Positions 39,632 through 49,097 of a stretch of 64,000 bases of DNA are shown here, in pieces. Within the stretch, counting starts at the first letter, position 1. Every line of letters starts with the position of its first letter. This DNA is from Phaeobacter sp. (lineage in GTDB: Bacteria; Pseudomonadota; Alphaproteobacteria; Rhodobacterales; Rhodobacteraceae): NCBI RefSeq assembly GCF_022825805.1, contig NZ_JAJDWC010000028.1:62001-126000 (forward strand), given 5' to 3'. The notes below the pieces were generated by a model. It worked only from the letters and a program-made list of their open reading frames with translations, did no database searches and had not been told where the DNA came from. The position numbers were made by a program, and so were the translations under genes.

Positions 39632-41439
39632 TGTGTGGCATCGTCGGAGTCCTGGGCAATCACGAGGTCGCCCCCATCCTGGTGGAAGCCCTGAAACGGC
39701 TCGAATATCGCGGCTATGACAGCGCAGGCATCGCCACCGTCAACAAAGGCACCCTGTCGCGGCGGCGTGCGGTTGGCAAATTGGTCAACCTGTCGGATCT
39801 TCTGGTCCATGAACCGCTGGCGGGCAAATCCGGCATCGGCCACACCCGCTGGGCCACTCATGGTGCACCCACCGTTGGCAATGCCCACCCCCATCGCGCG
39901 GGCTCGGTCGCGGTTGTTCACAACGGGATCATCGAGAATTTCAAGGATCTGCGCGCGGATCTCGGCAAACGCGGCATTTCCTTTGAAACCGATACGGACA
40001 CGGAAACCGTTGCGCTGCTCTGTGAAAGCCTGATCCGCGATGGTCACGCGCCGGTGGATGCCGCCCGCGCCACGGTGGCGCAGCTGGATGGAGCCTTTGC
40101 TCTGGCGTTTTTGATCGAGGGCGAAGAAGATCTGATCATCGCCGCGCGCAAGGGATCGCCGCTGGCGGTTGGTCACGGTGCCGGTGAGATGTTTGTGGGC
40201 TCTGACGCCATTGCGCTGGCGCCGTTTACCGATCAGATCACCTATCTCGAAGAGGGGGATTTCGCCGTTCTGACGCGCACCAGCCTAGATGTCTGGGACA
40301 GTCGCGGCGACAAGGCCAATCGCGAGAAGCGCCAGATCCAGCTGGACAACGCCCGCGTCGACAAGGATGGCCACAAACACTTCATGGCGAAGGAAATCGC
40401 CGAACAACCCGTGGCCATCGACCGCGCGCTCAAGGCCTATTGTGGGGCAGATGGCGACATCACCCTGCCAGACGATCTGGATTTCACCAAGATCGACCGC
40501 CTGACCATGGTGGCCTGCGGCACAGCGTTTTACGCCTGCATGGTCGCCAAATACTGGTTTGAACAGATCGCGCGGATGCCCGTCGAAGTCGATGTCGCCT
40601 CTGAGTTCCGCTACCGCGAGCCACCGGTTGCCGACAACACGCTGGCGCTGTTTGTGTCCCAATCCGGTGAGACCGCCGACACCCTGGCTGCACTGCGTTA
40701 CATGGAGGGCAAAGCCAAGCAGATCGTGGGGCTTGTGAATGTTCCCGAAAGCTCGATCGCGCGCGAAAGCAATGTGGTGCTGCCGCTGCACGCCGGGCCG
40801 GAGATCTCCGTCGCCTCGACCAAAGCGTTCACCTGCCAGCTGTCGATCCTTCTGATGCTGGCACTGAAGGCGGCCCAACAGCGGGGCATTGCCCTGCCCG
40901 ACGGCATGCCGGGTGATCTGCGCGCCCTGCCCGGACTGGTCCATCAGTCGCTGGCTGGTGAAAAGCAGATCGCAAGCTCTGCGCGCAGCCTGGCGAAGGC
41001 GCAGGACATTATCTTTCTCGGCCGTGGCCAGCTGTATCCCCTGGCGTTAGAGGGCGCGCTGAAACTGAAGGAGCTGAGCTATATCCACGCCGAAGGCTAT
41101 GCCAGCGGCGAGCTGAAACACGGCCCCATCGCGCTGATCGACGAAAAGGTGCCGGTTGTTGTGCTCGCCCCGCGTGATGCGCTGTTTGAAAAAACCGTCT
41201 CCAACATGCAGGAAGTCATGGCCCGTGGTGGCAAGGTGATCCTTGTCACGGATGCAGAAGGCGCCAAACTGGCCGGAGATGGCACCCATGAGGTCATCAT
41301 CATGCCGCAGGTGCCCGATGCGCTTGCGCCCATCCTTTATGCGGTGCCGGCCCAGCAGATCGCCTATTTCACCGCAATCGCCAAAGGCACCGATGTGGAC
41401 CAGCCGCGCAACTTGGCCAAATCCGTGACGGTGGAATAA
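39631..41439 (+). CDS. glmS: Glutamine-fructose-6-phosphate aminotransferase (isomerizing)
   Basis: A 602-residue enzyme. The N-terminal Ntn glutaminase starts at Cys2 (MCGIVGVLGN), with RWATHGAPTVGNAHPH nearby. Two SIS domains follow; AFYACMVAKYW, VSQSGETADTLAALR and LGRGQLYPLALEGALKLKEL are characteristic, and it ends with the NLAKSVTVE tail. It makes glucosamine-6-phosphate, the committed step to UDP-GlcNAc. It is coupled to glmU by a one-base overlap and followed 5 bases later by the AlkD-like gene. Confidence 0.97.
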   Translation: MCGIVGVLGNHEVAPILVEALKRLEYRGYDSAGIATVNKGTLSRRRAVGKLVNLSDLLVHEPLAGKSGIGHTRWATHGAPTVGNAHPHRAGSVAVVHNGIIENFKDLRADLGKRGISFETDTDTETVALLCESLIRDGHAPVDAARATVAQLDGAFALAFLIEGEEDLIIAARKGSPLAVGHGAGEMFVGSDAIALAPFTDQITYLEEGDFAVLTRTSLDVWDSRGDKANREKRQIQLDNARVDKDGHKHFMAKEIAEQPVAIDRALKAYCGADGDITLPDDLDFTKIDRLTMVACGTAFYACMVAKYWFEQIARMPVEVDVASEFRYREPPVADNTLALFVSQSGETADTLAALRYMEGKAKQIVGLVNVPESSIARESNVVLPLHAGPEISVASTKAFTCQLSILLMLALKAAQQRGIALPDGMPGDLRALPGLVHQSLAGEKQIASSARSLAKAQDIIFLGRGQLYPLALEGALKLKELSYIHAEGYASGELKHGPIALIDEKVPVVVLAPRDALFEKTVSNMQEVMARGGKVILVTDAEGAKLAGDGTHEVIIMPQVPDALAPILYAVPAQQIAYFTAIAKGTDVDQPRNLAKSVTVE

Positions 41440-41444
41440 CCCAG

Positions 41445-42173
41445 ATGACCTTTGACGACGCTCTGGAAACCCTGCGCCACCACGCCGATCCGGCGCAGGT
41501 GGGGGCGAAAACCGCCTATCACAAACAAACCCGCGTGGTTCTGGGCGTCACCAATGATGTGCTGAACGAGCTGTCAAAAGACTGGCGGCGGGAACTGGAT
41601 GTGGCCGGGCGCGTTACCCTGGCGCGCGATCTCTGGCAGAGCGATATTTTTGAAGCCCGTATTCTGGCCGCCAAGCTGCTGACGCAGGCCCGCATCAAAG
41701 ACGACGCAGAGGTCTGGGATCTGCTGGTATCCTGGGTGCCGGAGTTTGACAGCTGGGCCATTGCCGATCATGTGTGCTCTGCGCTCAGCAAACGTCTGAT
41801 GGCCGCCCCCGAGCGGCTGGATACGGTTGAGAGCTGGACCACCTCCGAGCATATGTGGACCCGGCGCGCCGCGATGGTGGCCACCCTGCCCTGGGCCAAG
41901 CTGCCCAATCCGAAGCCCGCCGAAAACGCCGCCCGCGATCGGATCTTGGGCTGGGCGGAAACCTATGTGCCTGACCGGGACTGGTTCATCCAGAAATGCA
42001 TCGCCTGGTGGCTGCGTGATCTGTCTAAACACGATGCTGCGCGCTGCCAGAATTTTCTGGATCTGCACGGTCCCCAGATGAAGGCGTTTGCCCGCAAGGA
42101 AGCCGGAAAATACCTGCGCAAGGCTGCTGAACCAACCGGGGAAACTGGGGCAGCTGAAAAAACCGGCAGCTGA
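41445..42173 (+). CDS. AlkD-like DNA alkylation repair protein
   Basis: A 242-residue all-helical protein of the ALK/HEAT-repeat DNA glycosylase type. Conserved stretches include LWQSDIFEARILAAKLLTQA, EFDSWAIADHVCSAL and WTRRAAMVATLPWAK. The last of these contains the Trp/Arg residues typical of DNA backbone contacts. AlkD removes 3- and 7-alkylpurines without base flipping. It lies 5 bases after glmS and is probably in the same transcript, although its role differs. The C-terminus (RKAAEPTGETGAAEKTG) is unstructured. Confidence 0.82.
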   Translation: MTFDDALETLRHHADPAQVGAKTAYHKQTRVVLGVTNDVLNELSKDWRRELDVAGRVTLARDLWQSDIFEARILAAKLLTQARIKDDAEVWDLLVSWVPEFDSWAIADHVCSALSKRLMAAPERLDTVESWTTSEHMWTRRAAMVATLPWAKLPNPKPAENAARDRILGWAETYVPDRDWFIQKCIAWWLRDLSKHDAARCQNFLDLHGPQMKAFARKEAGKYLRKAAEPTGETGAAEKTGS

Positions 42174-42185
42174 CCCCGGCGACTA

Positions 42186-42206
42186 AACCTGGGCATAGCC
42201 CAGGTT
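42186..42206. terminator. Hairpin between convergent alkD-like and lipoprotein genes
   Basis: AACCTGGGC and GCCCAGGTT form a perfect 9-bp stem around ATA. There is no long T run on either side, so it is probably a weak shared terminator. Confidence 0.45.
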
Positions 42207-42250
42207 GTGCGGATCACGCAGGTTGGATTGAGCGGGTCAGATCAAGCGGC

Positions 42251-42784
42251 TCAGCCTGCGGGCAGCACCTGCAGCTCCGCCAATTCCGTCAACGGCAACC
42301 CCAAAGCGCGCATCGCATCAATCGACAGTCGGCTACCAGCGCCCGCGGTTCCGGCGCTTGGCCGCAGGGTCACGATAGCCTCGGTGCCGCGCGCGCTGAC
42401 AAGTCGGGCGCGTTGCGGGGTGCTGACCAGCGAGGTTTCCATCCACAGCCCCGGCTGCGAAGGATCCCCCAGACTGGCGATGGTGGATGAGCGTCCGGTG
42501 TAGCTGCGCGCAGGCGCAGCGCTGGATGGCCGGGCCGTTGTGGCAAAGGGATCAACTGTTTGACCAGTCCCAGATCCGATGGTCCCTGTGGTGCCAGGAG
42601 CAGGCGCGATTGGCGTTGTGTCCACTGGCGGGGCCGCAGGCACGCTGCCTGCGTTTCCGAGTGCCGATGATGTCCCGGCCCCACTCTCGCTGGCTTTGGG
42701 GCCCAGGATGGACGAGCTCCACTGCAGTTGGCCGCAACCACCGAGCACCAGGATCGAAGAAAATAACAAAACAGAATACCGCAT
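42251..42784 (-). CDS. Putative outer membrane lipoprotein with a low-complexity linker
   Basis: A 177-residue protein with a lipobox LVLGGC at residues 12-17 ([17 protein letters not shown]). Residues 30-95 form a Pro/Thr/Ser/Ala/Gly-rich spacer. The last ~75 residues ([20 protein letters not shown], then [20 protein letters not shown]) look like a small beta domain, and the [17 protein letters not shown] end is helical. It resembles short lipoproteins of Rhodobacteraceae sometimes misannotated as D-galactarate dehydratase. No catalytic residue is apparent. It lies in a divergent pair with moaA. Confidence 0.72.
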   Translation of the reverse strand: MRYSVLLFSSILVLGGCGQLQWSSSILGPKASESGAGTSSALGNAGSVPAAPPVDTTPIAPAPGTTGTIGSGTGQTVDPFATTARPSSAAPARSYTGRSSTIASLGDPSQPGLWMETSLVSTPQRARLVSARGTEAIVTLRPSAGTAGAGSRLSIDAMRALGLPLTELAELQVLPAG

Positions 42785-42976
42785 GAGCCGACCCTAGCGG
42801 CGTGCCATCGGAATGGCCAGCGCCAATACCAGGCAACAGATCCCCGTGCCAATCATCTGCGACACTCACCTGTAGAACCCGCCAGTGACACGCTCATGAC
42901 AATAAATCGTCTGTTGCGATGCAGATGCCGCTCTCTCCCCCTTGTCCCAGCGCCTCGCCAGCTTTACCTATGGGCT

Positions 42977-43984
42977 ATGACAGCTCCATTGATCGATCCC
43001 TTTGCACGCGCCATCACCTATCTGCGCGTATCAGTGACAGACCGCTGCGATTTTCGCTGCGTCTATTGCATGTCCGAGAACATGACCTTCTTGCCCAAGA
43101 AGGAGCTCCTGACGCTGGAAGAGCTGGATCGCCTGTGCTCGACCTTTGTGGGGCTCGGGGTGGAGAAGTTGCGGATCACCGGTGGCGAGCCTTTGGTGCG
43201 CCGCGAGATCATGACGTTTTTCCGCGCCATGACCCGCCATCTCGACAGCGGCGCTCTGAAAGAGCTGACACTGACGACCAATGGCTCGCAGCTGGAAAAA
43301 TACGCACAGGCCCTGTTCGATGCGGGCGTGCGCCGGGTCAACGTGTCCCTTGATACCATCGACGAAGGCAAATTTGCCGATATCACCCGCTGGGGGCGTC
43401 TGCCGCAGGTGATGCGTGGGATCGACGCGGCGCAGAAGGCCGGGCTGCGGATCAAGATCAACGCTGTTGCTCTAAAAGGTTTCAACGAAGATGAGTTGCC
43501 GCTGATCACGCGCTGGTGTGCAGAACGGGACATGGATCTGACCTGGATCGAAGTGATGCCCATGGGCGACATCGGCAACGAAAACCGCCTGGGCCAATAT
43601 TGGTCCCTCAAAGACGTCCGCCGCGCCTATGAGGATCATTACACGGTGACCGATCTGGTGGAGCGCACGGGCGGGCCTGCGCGCTATGTGCGGCTGGAAG
43701 AAACCGGGCAGAAAATCGGTTTCATCACACCGCTGTCCCATAACTTCTGTGAAAGCTGCAACCGCGTGCGGCTGACTTGTACGGGTGAATTGTACATGTG
43801 CCTCGGCCAAGAGGACATGGCGGATCTGCGGGCGCCCTTGCGGGCGCATCCAGATGATGAAACCGCGCTGCAAGAGGCCATTCGTACGGCGATCACGCTG
43901 AAACCCAAAGGCCATGATTTCGACTACTCCCGCCAGCGGCTGGATGGTCAGATGCCCCGCCATATGAGCCACACCGGCGGCTGA
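42977..43984 (+). CDS. moaA: GTP 3',8-cyclase (molybdenum cofactor biosynthesis protein A)
   Basis: I start at the ATG at 42977, which gives the usual 335 residues and places the radical-SAM motif normally; the frame open to 42896 has no support. Cys 24, 28 and 31 (in [15 protein letters not shown]) bind the catalytic [4Fe-4S] cluster. A second cluster is bound by the [18 protein letters not shown] stretch, CxxC-x13-[11 protein letters not shown] and TLTTNGSQL are typical. It converts GTP to the first molybdopterin precursor. It ends 1 base before waaA, unusual company for a moa gene. Confidence 0.96.
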   Translation: MTAPLIDPFARAITYLRVSVTDRCDFRCVYCMSENMTFLPKKELLTLEELDRLCSTFVGLGVEKLRITGGEPLVRREIMTFFRAMTRHLDSGALKELTLTTNGSQLEKYAQALFDAGVRRVNVSLDTIDEGKFADITRWGRLPQVMRGIDAAQKAGLRIKINAVALKGFNEDELPLITRWCAERDMDLTWIEVMPMGDIGNENRLGQYWSLKDVRRAYEDHYTVTDLVERTGGPARYVRLEETGQKIGFITPLSHNFCESCNRVRLTCTGELYMCLGQEDMADLRAPLRAHPDDETALQEAIRTAITLKPKGHDFDYSRQRLDGQMPRHMSHTGG

Positions 43985-43985
43985 A

Positions 43986-45362
43986 ATGACCCCCGCCTCC
44001 CATGACCCGACGGCGCTGTTTCACATCTACCGTGCGGCGACCTCTCTGATTGCGCCTTTGGCCTATCGCAAAGTGGCCGCCAAACTGGCGGATCAGGGGG
44101 TGCCAGATCAGCGCCAGCGCGAACGGCTGGGGTTTGCCACATTGCCGCGCCCGCAGACATCGCCCCAGAGCGCGTCAGCAGCTGATACAGCATCAACCGA
44201 CAAAGCAGCCCCGCTGATCTGGATCCACGGGGCCTCGGTCGGCGAAAGCATGGCAGGTCTGAACCTGGTCGAAAAACTGACACTACGGCTGCCCGCGGCA
44301 GAGTTTCTGCTGACATCTGGCACGGCGACATCAGCCCAGATGCTGGAGCGCCGCATGCCGTCGCACTGCCGTCACCAGTTTGCGCCGCTTGATAGCAGCG
44401 CAGCGGTGCGCCGTTTTCTGAGCCATTGGCGCCCGGATGCCGCACTGTTTGTCGAAAGCGAACTCTGGCCCGTTACCTTGCAAGCGGCGCGACATGCTGG
44501 TGTCAAATTGGCCTTGGTCAACGCCCGCCTGTCGCAAAGCTCCATCAAACGGTGGGCATCAAAGCCTGCCACCGCGTCCTTCATGATGCAGCAGTTTGAT
44601 CTGCTGCTGAGCCAAAATGCCCAGATGCGAGATGCGTTGATCGATCTGGGCGCTGATGCAGCTGCGGTTCATCCCAGCGGCAATCTGAAGGCCGGGTCCG
44701 CGCCACTGCCCGTGGATGAGAGCCTGCTGACAGATCTGCGCGATGATCTTGCGGGACGGCCCGTATGGGTGGCCAGTTCGACCCATCGGGGCGAAGAAGA
44801 GACCGTTTTGGCCGCCCATAAGGCCCTGCTGGCAGAGAACCCGCAGCTCTGCCTTGTGCTGGCGCCACGGCACCCAGAGCGGGCCGATGAGATATCCGAC
44901 CTGATCCGTGCGGCGGAGCTGACCGTTGCGCAGCGCAGCCGCGCCGAGCCGCTGACATCACGAACACAGATCTATCTGGCTGACACGCTGGGCGAATTGG
45001 GCAGTTGGTATGCGCTTTCGCCCATTGTGTTTCTGGGTGGATCCCTGGCCCCGATTGGCGGCCACAATCCGTTCGAGGTTGCGCAGGCGGGTGCTGCGGT
45101 GATCACGGGGCCGGGCTATACCAACTTCATGGAGACTTTTCCGCCGCTGATCGATGCAGGCGGCGCGGTCGAAGTCACCGACAGCGCCACCCTCGGCGCG
45201 GCAGTACGTCATTGGCTGGGTGATCCCCACGCTCTCGACCAGGCCCGTGCCGCGGCTGCGGATGTGGTGACCCGGCAGGCCGCTGCTTTGGACGGCGTGG
45301 TGGATTTGCTGATCGACCGGCTGTCTCTTGGCGCGGCTGATGTCGCCCGACCAGAAAACTAA
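43986..45362 (+). CDS. waaA: 3-deoxy-D-manno-octulosonic acid (Kdo) transferase
   Basis: A 458-residue GT-B glycosyltransferase of the family GT30. The N-terminal region ends in WIHGASVGESMAGLNLVEKL, with the general-base Glu. The middle contains LFVESELWPVTLQAARHAGV, and the C-terminus VFLGGSLAPIGGHNPFEVAQ and AVITGPGYTNFMETFPPL, which bind CMP-Kdo. It adds Kdo to lipid A precursor at the inner membrane. It begins 1 base after moaA. The N-terminal amphipathic anchor is short but present. Confidence 0.93.
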   Translation: MTPASHDPTALFHIYRAATSLIAPLAYRKVAAKLADQGVPDQRQRERLGFATLPRPQTSPQSASAADTASTDKAAPLIWIHGASVGESMAGLNLVEKLTLRLPAAEFLLTSGTATSAQMLERRMPSHCRHQFAPLDSSAAVRRFLSHWRPDAALFVESELWPVTLQAARHAGVKLALVNARLSQSSIKRWASKPATASFMMQQFDLLLSQNAQMRDALIDLGADAAAVHPSGNLKAGSAPLPVDESLLTDLRDDLAGRPVWVASSTHRGEEETVLAAHKALLAENPQLCLVLAPRHPERADEISDLIRAAELTVAQRSRAEPLTSRTQIYLADTLGELGSWYALSPIVFLGGSLAPIGGHNPFEVAQAGAAVITGPGYTNFMETFPPLIDAGGAVEVTDSATLGAAVRHWLGDPHALDQARAAAADVVTRQAAALDGVVDLLIDRLSLGAADVARPEN

Positions 45363-45373
45363 CCTGCGAAATT

Positions 45374-46417
45374 ATGCCAGACCTCTTTGTTACCAACTTC
45401 AATCGCAACTTCACCGGGGTCTCGGCCACCGCGGCCAATGTGGTGCGCCAGCAGATGGGCCAACACGATATGGCGCTGGTGGGGCGTGGCCTGCCCGGCT
45501 GTCTGGAGCCGATCACTGTAGCGATGGCGCGGACCCAATCCCGCGTGCACTCATCCGACCGTCCCTTTGCGATCTGGCATGTGCGACGCAACACCGAAAT
45601 GCGCGCCGCCCTCTGGGCACGGGATGTGTTACGCCTGCCAATCAAAATCGTGTTCACATCCGCAGCGCAGCGTCGCCACTCGGCCTTTCCGCGTTGGTTG
45701 ATCTCCCGCATGGATGCGGTGATCGCCACCACAGAGGCCGCCGCGACCTATGTCCCCCATGTGCGCGCAGTGGTGCCACATGGCGTCGACACTGATCTGT
45801 TCAAACCCGCGGACAACCGCGAAACCGCCTGGGCTGCTCTGGGGTATGGTGGCACATTTGGCATTGCCACCGTCGGCCGCATCCGCCCGGAAAAAGGCAC
45901 CGATCAATTTGTCGAGGCCATGGTGCGCCTGCTGCCCAGTCACCCCGGCGCAATCGCTCTGGTTCTGGGCAAAGCGGCGCGTGAACATCAGGGGTTTCTG
46001 AAAGGTCTGCGGGCGACGATCGCCGCCGCAGGGCTGACAGAGCGCATCCTGTTTCCTGGTGAAATTCCGGCCACCAATCTGCCACGCATCATGCGGTCCC
46101 TGTCACTGGTGATGCAGCTGCCACGGTACGAAGGCTATGGCATGGCCCCGCTCGAAGGGCTGGCCAGTGGCGTGCCTTTTGTGGGCACTGATGCAGGGTA
46201 TTACACGTCGTTCTCGGCACAAGGCACGGTGGGCCAGGTGGTGCCCCTTGGGGCGGTTGCGCCCGCGGTCGAGGCCGCAGAGGCCATCCTTCAGTCACCC
46301 GAGCGCTACGCCGAGATGGCCGCGCGGGCCCGCGACGTGGCGATCCACAGCTTTAGTGCACGCACGGAGGCCGATGGCATCAATGCAGTCTATGAGGCGC
46401 TTTGGTCCGCGGGGTAA
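45374..46417 (+). CDS. Family 4 glycosyltransferase, LPS-core type
   Basis: A 347-residue GT-B enzyme. VVPHGVDTDLFKPADNRETA marks the domain boundary, ATVGRIRPEKGTDQFVEAMV the donor region, and RYEGYGMAPLEGLASGVPFV the EX7E-type motif. It follows waaA by 11 bases and resembles LpcC-type mannosyltransferases that extend the lipid A-Kdo core in alphaproteobacteria. I cannot see which sugar it transfers. Starting at MPDLFVTNFN is consistent with the fold, although no strong ribosome site precedes it. Confidence 0.82.
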   Translation: MPDLFVTNFNRNFTGVSATAANVVRQQMGQHDMALVGRGLPGCLEPITVAMARTQSRVHSSDRPFAIWHVRRNTEMRAALWARDVLRLPIKIVFTSAAQRRHSAFPRWLISRMDAVIATTEAAATYVPHVRAVVPHGVDTDLFKPADNRETAWAALGYGGTFGIATVGRIRPEKGTDQFVEAMVRLLPSHPGAIALVLGKAAREHQGFLKGLRATIAAAGLTERILFPGEIPATNLPRIMRSLSLVMQLPRYEGYGMAPLEGLASGVPFVGTDAGYYTSFSAQGTVGQVVPLGAVAPAVEAAEAILQSPERYAEMAARARDVAIHSFSARTEADGINAVYEALWSAG

Positions 46418-46479
46418 TGCCTGGCATTGCCGGATCACAAATCGCCACCGGCAGATAACAAAGCGCCCTGGGATCAAGC

Positions 46480-46501
46480 CCGCCCCGACCATGCGGGGCG
46501 G
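46480..46501. terminator. GC-rich hairpin between convergent genes
   Basis: CCGCCCCG (46480-46487) and CGGGGCGG (46494-46501) form an 8-bp stem with a 6-base loop between the glycosyltransferase and the M20 gene. There is no T run, so a terminator role is tentative. Confidence 0.4.
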
Positions 46502-46537
46502 ACATCACGTGTCAATCAACAGGTAAACCTACCCTGA

Positions 46538-47701
46538 TCAGGCTGCTGGCATCCGCTGTTCGACGATTTCCGCCCACCAGCTGCATCCCGCAGGAATGGC
46601 ATCATCGGTGAAGTTATACTCCGGATGATGCACCGCAGCGGTGTCGCCATTGCCCACCAGGATATACGCGCCGGGCCGTTCCTCCAGCATGAAGGCGAAA
46701 TCCTCGCCGCCCATGACCAAAGGGGCTTCCTCGCAGGATCCAGCGATGTCTGCGGCCACTTTGGCGGCAAATTCGGTCTGCTCGTCGTGGTTCACCATCA
46801 CCGGATAGCCGCGGTGGTAGCGCACGTTGACTGTCCCGCCAAAGGTTGCGGCGATACCGCTACAGATCTCCTTGATCCGCCGCTCCGCCAGATCGCGCAC
46901 CGCAGGGTCCATGGTGCGGACAGTCCCCTTCAGGTCAACGCTTTGTGGGATGACATTGAACGCGTTGGAGGAGGTGGCGAAGGAGGTCACCGAGACCACG
47001 ATCTGATCGATGGGGTCCGCGTTGCGCGCCGCAATGGATTGCAGTGCCAGCACGGCCTGCGCCGACATCACGGTGGTGTCGATGGTTTCATGCGGTTTGG
47101 CCGCATGGCCGCCGCGCCCCTCGAATGTGATGTCGAACTGATCGGTGGCAGCAAAGAAAGCACCGGTGCGAATAGCAAAGGATCCGACTGGACGCCCAGG
47201 CCAGTTGTGCATGCCATAGACCTCCTGGATGTTCCAGCGCGCCATCATACCGTCTTCGCACATCTCGCGACCGCCGCCACCGCCCTCTTCGGCGGGCTGA
47301 AAGATCACGACAACAGTGCCATCGAAATTGCGGGTCTCAGCCAGGTATTTCGCCGCACCAAGCAGCATCGCAGTGTGCCCGTCATGGCCACAGGCATGCA
47401 TCGCGCCATCGGTTTTGGACGCATACTCCAACCCCGTCTGTTCATGGATCGGCAGCGCATCCATGTCAGCGCGCAGGCCAATGACCTTACCCGATGTGTC
47501 AGACTTGCCCTTGATCACGCCAACAACACCGGTGCGGCCAATCCCGGTTGCGATCTCGTCACAACCGAACGCCTCGAGCTTTTCCGCAACCAGCGCAGAG
47601 GTGCGATGGGTGTCAAACAGGATTTCAGGATGCTGGTGGATATCACGACGCCAAGCGGTGATTTCGTCCTGCATTTCTGCAAATCGGTTTTTTACGGGCA
47701 T
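46538..47701 (-). CDS. M20 family metallo-amidohydrolase, paralogue 1
   Basis: A 387-residue M20D-type hydrolase (hippurate hydrolase / IAA-amino acid hydrolase group). Cys104, His106 and His109 (HACGHDGH at 102-109) and Glu138-139 in QPAEEGGGGG are metal ligands or catalytic, and MGGEDFAFMLEERPGA closes the site. These enzymes release an acyl group or amino acid from N-acyl amino acids or short peptides. It opens MPVKNRFAEM like its two neighbours, which makes it a tandem duplicate. It is the last gene of the M20 series and is separated from paralogue 2 by 224 bases with hairpins. Confidence 0.87.
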   Translation of the reverse strand: MPVKNRFAEMQDEITAWRRDIHQHPEILFDTHRTSALVAEKLEAFGCDEIATGIGRTGVVGVIKGKSDTSGKVIGLRADMDALPIHEQTGLEYASKTDGAMHACGHDGHTAMLLGAAKYLAETRNFDGTVVVIFQPAEEGGGGGREMCEDGMMARWNIQEVYGMHNWPGRPVGSFAIRTGAFFAATDQFDITFEGRGGHAAKPHETIDTTVMSAQAVLALQSIAARNADPIDQIVVSVTSFATSSNAFNVIPQSVDLKGTVRTMDPAVRDLAERRIKEICSGIAATFGGTVNVRYHRGYPVMVNHDEQTEFAAKVAADIAGSCEEAPLVMGGEDFAFMLEERPGAYILVGNGDTAAVHHPEYNFTDDAIPAGCSWWAEIVEQRMPAA

Positions 47702-47768
47702 AATCTGGTCCTTTCTGCACAGGCAGTGTTGGCATTGGTCTTTATTGCGCAGGCCGCTTTTGCTGGCC

Positions 47769-47833
47769 GTTTTGTGTGGTCACCGTTTGTCTGGCGACCG
47801 TTTTTGTGATGGCCGCGTCTTTTGTGATGGCCG
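47769..47833. repeat. Short imperfect direct repeats between two M20 genes
   Basis: TTTTGTGATGGCCG occurs at 47802-47815 and again at 47820-47833. A degenerate copy (TTTTGTGTGGTCACCG) starts near 47769. No coding gene covers the block. Confidence 0.6.
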
Positions 47834-47891
47834 TATCGGCACCAGCAAATCCTGGCACGGACGGTCGGCTGCGCGGTTCAAATGTCTTACA

Positions 47892-47913
47892 CAGGCCCAT
47901 CAGGATGGGCCTG
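47892..47913. terminator. Intergenic hairpin after M20 paralogue 2
   Basis: CAGGCCCATC (47892-47901) and GATGGGCCTG (47904-47913) form a 10-bp stem with a 2-base loop. No T run follows on the minus strand, so it may stabilise mRNA more than it terminates. Confidence 0.45.
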
Positions 47914-47925
47914 CGTCTGTTGTGT

Positions 47926-49089
47926 TCATTCCAACGGCAGCAGCTGCTCCACCATCGTGACGAACCAGCTGCACCCGGCCGGGATGGCCTCATCGTTGAA
48001 GTCGTATTTTGGGTGGTGCAGCCCGTGGCTGTCGCCATTGCCAAGCCGGATCATCGCGCCGGGGCGTTCATCCAACATGAAGGAAAAGTCCTCCCCGCCC
48101 ATCGACAATGGCATCTCTGTGCAGCCGCCCGACACAACATCCGCTGCCGCGCGCGCGTGTTCGGTCGCAGTGGCATCATTGATGGTAACGGGCACACCGT
48201 TCACAAACTCCACCTCAGCGGTGCAGTCAAACGTCGCCGCGATCCCGGCGGTGATGGCACGCAGCCGCTCGGGGATCAGCGCGCGCACCTCGCGGGAATG
48301 GGTGCGGATGGTGCCACGCAGCTCAGCTGCGTCCGCAATCACGTTACAAGCGTGCGACGCGGTTTCAGCTGATGTGACGGTCAGCACGCCTTGCATCACA
48401 GGGTCGACATTGCGCGCCACGACAGTCTGCAAGGCACAGATCAGCTGGCACATCATCACCGTGGTGTCTGCGGTCTCATTGGGTTTGGCCGCATGCCCGC
48501 CCCGCCCCTGAAGGCGAATGACAAATTCATCCACCGACGCCAGCAAAGCGCCCGAGCGGATGGCAAAAGCACCTGTGGGCAGGCCGGGCGTGTTGTGGAT
48601 CGCGTAGACTTCGTCGATGGCGAAACGGTCCATCAGCCCGTCTTTCACCATGGCTTCGGCGCCATTGCCGCCCTCTTCGGCCGGTTGAAAGATCACCACA
48701 GCGGTGCCGTCAAAATTCCGCGTTTCAGCGAGGTATTTGGCTGCCCCCAACAGCATCGCGGTATGCCCGTCATGGCCGCAGCCGTGCATGGCACCCGGTA
48801 TTTTCGAGGCATGGGCCAGCCCGGTCTGTTCCTGCATCGGCAGCGCATCCATATCTGCGCGCAGCCCGATGCAGCGCCCCTGCGTATCCGCCCGGCCCCG
48901 GATCACACCCACAACACCCGTGCGGCCCAGGCCTGTCACGATTTCATCGCAGCCGAATTCAGCCAGCTTGTCCTTCACCAGCGCAGAGGTGCGGTGGGTC
49001 TCATACAGGATTTCCGGGTTCTCATGAATGTCGTGTCGCCAGGCGGTGATTTCTGCGTGCATATCTGCAAAGCGGTTTTTGACGGGCAT
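47926..49089 (-). CDS. M20 family metallo-amidohydrolase, paralogue 2
   Basis: A 387-residue sister of the gene at 46538-47701, with the same MPVKNRFADM opening and matching blocks. The HGCGHDGHTAMLL metal loop, FQPAEEGGNGAEAM and MGGEDFSFMLDERPGA are visible. It differs in the loop between EEGG and the catalytic Glu, so substrate choice may vary. It starts 8 bases after paralogue 3, so those two are co-translated, while a longer gap follows. The exact acylated substrate cannot be read from sequence. Confidence 0.87.
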   Translation of the reverse strand: MPVKNRFADMHAEITAWRHDIHENPEILYETHRTSALVKDKLAEFGCDEIVTGLGRTGVVGVIRGRADTQGRCIGLRADMDALPMQEQTGLAHASKIPGAMHGCGHDGHTAMLLGAAKYLAETRNFDGTAVVIFQPAEEGGNGAEAMVKDGLMDRFAIDEVYAIHNTPGLPTGAFAIRSGALLASVDEFVIRLQGRGGHAAKPNETADTTVMMCQLICALQTVVARNVDPVMQGVLTVTSAETASHACNVIADAAELRGTIRTHSREVRALIPERLRAITAGIAATFDCTAEVEFVNGVPVTINDATATEHARAAADVVSGGCTEMPLSMGGEDFSFMLDERPGAMIRLGNGDSHGLHHPKYDFNDEAIPAGCSWFVTMVEQLLPLE

Positions 49090-49097
49090 CGGGGTCC

